Both the position numbers and the translations under genes were made by a program. A stretch of 64,000 nt of DNA from Alphaproteobacteria bacterium (GTDB lineage Bacteria > Pseudomonadota > Alphaproteobacteria > CAAHEQ01 > UBA3637), in NCBI GenBank assembly GCA_017466695.1, contig JAFTTR010000017.1, positions 62,001 to 126,000 on the forward strand. Reading direction: 5' to 3'. The notes beneath the pieces are model-generated. The model was not told where the DNA came from. It saw only the letters and a list, made by a program, of their open reading frames with translations, and ran no database searches. This document shows positions 63,017 to 64,000 of this stretch, piece by piece. Position 1 is the first letter of the stretch. Every line of letters starts with the position of its first letter.

Positions 63017-64000
63017 TTAATCGATATACTCGATACAACATTCTTCAGTAACAGGTCCCGTCGAGGTTATCTTTGGCGATGACGTTGTTATTGTTGTTGT
63101 TTCGTCTGGAGGTGTCGTACAACAGATAATACCAGTCTCCGTTCCATCGTCACAACATTCTGAATAACAACCCACATCTGGGAAGATGTGAATACGAACA
63201 TCCTCAGGGCCACAATAACCCACTTGTTCACTTCTCATATATTCCCAATATCCTGTTTTACATTCACATTTTTTCGTCGTAACAGGAGTTGTTGTTATAG
63301 GTTTCTGGCAACAGAACAAATCATCCGAATGGTGAGCACAACCAAATGGTGGATTATTTGAATCTGCTCCAGGAATTTGCACTAATTCACTTTGAAGGGC
63401 TTGCACCAGTGAATTTGGTGCAGCACTACAAATTGGACAACATGTCTTGTTACCAACCTGTTTAGGATAGAGACAAGAGGCATCAGCCTGACCTTCAATA
63501 TACCCATTTGGACAAACCTCTGTAGTCTCCGTTGTTGGTTCACAACAAACTGTGACTCCTCCACAGCAGTAAACCGTACAATTTGAAGGGACGCCAGCCA
63601 AATCTTCTGGGTCTTGTGAATAATTGTACTTATCACAAACCCCTAATCCACCACTCCATTCAACCAAATTTCCTGGGCAAGAGCTAGGACATTTATTTGT
63701 TGTGCTCCAAGTTGAAGTACTTGTAGAAGTAGAAGTAGATGTTGAAGTACTTGTAGAGGTACTTGTCGTTGTAGTGGATGGATCTTTACAACAAAATACG
63801 TTGTTGGATAGACCTGCCCCTGGGAGTGGATAACAGTTTGGATTATCATTTTGATGATATGCCAGATATTCTCCTTCAGGACACTCTGAAGTTGTTGTTT
63901 CTGTGGATGGTTCTTTACAACAAAATACGTTATTGGATAAACCAGCCCCTTCTAGAGGATAACAATTTGGATTATCATTTTGATGATATGCAAGATATTC
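63017..64000 (-). CDS. Large cysteine-rich, Thr/Ser-rich repeat protein, partial
   Basis: The frame is open from the right window edge to the stop at 63017, giving the C-terminal 327 residues; the N-terminus is outside. Two copies of a 43-residue module (EYLAYHQNDNPNCYPL, then GAGLSNNVFCCK) repeat with a period of 129 bp at the right edge. Next comes a linker of alternating Ser and Thr, then several modules with CC pairs (VYCCGGVTVCCEP, LFCCQKP, SECCDDG, IICCTTP) joined by short Thr-rich spacers. It ends EECCIEYID. Such sequence is typical of secreted, disulfide-rich surface proteins. I recognise no enzyme domain. No transmembrane or sorting signal is visible in this part. Confidence 0.8.
   Translation of the reverse strand, partial: EYLAYHQNDNPNCYPLEGAGLSNNVFCCKEPSTETTTSECPEGEYLAYHQNDNPNCYPLPGAGLSNNVFCCKDPSTTTTSTSTSTSTSTSTSTSTSTWSTTNKCPSSCPGNLVEWSGGLGVCDKYNYSQDPEDLAGVPSNCTVYCCGGVTVCCEPTTETTEVCPNGYIEGQADASCLYPKQVGNKTCCPICSAAPNSLVQALQSELVQIPGADSNNPPFGCAHHSDDLFCCQKPITTTPVTTKKCECKTGYWEYMRSEQVGYCGPEDVRIHIFPDVGCYSECCDDGTETGIICCTTPPDETTTITTSSPKITSTGPVTEECCIEYID

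Noticed and set aside
63643-63849. Separate short genes on either strand within the Ser-Thr linker region
   Set aside because: They are frames created by the repetitive agt/aga codons; the cysteine-rich frame is open throughout and explains the region.

Overview
The window is about 64 kb of AT-rich, densely coded bacterial chromosome. The best fit is an alphaproteobacterium. The marker genes are a MipZ division-site ATPase, an RHH_4-type ribbon-helix-helix protein, and a zinc-ribbon/DUF3426-like gene divergent from ftsEX. In addition, clpB and htpG carry heat-shock promoters of the alphaproteobacterial RpoH form (CTTG-N17-CYTATNT). The AT bias, the prepilin leader GRSMxEMLGVL and the repeat-rich secreted proteins suggest one of the uncultured gut alphaproteobacteria (the RF32-type group). 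That lineage is an inference; no rRNA gene is present.

Positions 1-8.3 kb hold a single minus-strand surface-glycan operon. Its order of transcription is: degenerate serine-recombinase/HTH protein, UDP-galactopyranose mutase (glf), GT2 glycosyltransferase, truncated glycosyltransferase, LicD phosphotransferase, class V aminotransferase, CTP-dependent nucleotidylyltransferase, hexapeptide acyltransferase, a second GT2, and a GT11 fucosyltransferase cut by the window edge. The only promoter I see for it lies between two 26-bp inverted repeats (8024-8049 and 8174-8199). This is the layout expected of an invertible, phase-variable promoter or of paired operators.

Positions 8.3-18.6 kb carry a prepilin-like gene, an LptM-like small lipoprotein, argS, the 4.5S-type SRP RNA, a second prepilin-like gene, a 2'-5' RNA ligase homologue, def-fmt-truA, and a batA-batB/C-batD operon without moxR. 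Positions 18.6-25.7 kb carry rpmB, a membrane-anchored protein of unknown function, a J-domain protein, an RHH protein and a four-gene operon. That operon encodes a membrane protein with a NERD-like domain, a VirD4/TraG coupling ATPase, an HNH-like protein and a SUKH-family protein. No other secretion genes lie nearby.

Positions 25.7-46.2 kb are mostly housekeeping and envelope genes: an AsmA-family protein, trkH, tatD, tcdA, clpB, a CPA2 antiporter, an ABC-F ATPase, a metallophosphoesterase, a ZIP transporter, htpG, mipZ and pgm. Positions 46.2-58 kb are a long minus-strand series: a parvulin, a cNMP-binding protein, a transporter-HEAT protein, ftsY-mtaB, corC-ybeY-phoH-miaB, a Sel1-like protein and a zinc-ribbon protein. 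Positions 58-62 kb read plus: ftsE, ftsX, ydcF-like, plsC and an AnmK homologue.

The last 2 kb are unusual. They hold a small secreted protein built of 13-residue LPPTPEYKG repeats, a GC-rich 17-bp minisatellite in otherwise AT-rich DNA, and the C-terminal part of a large cysteine-rich, Thr/Ser-rich repeat protein. I saw no tRNA or rRNA gene, CRISPR array, insertion sequence or integrase.
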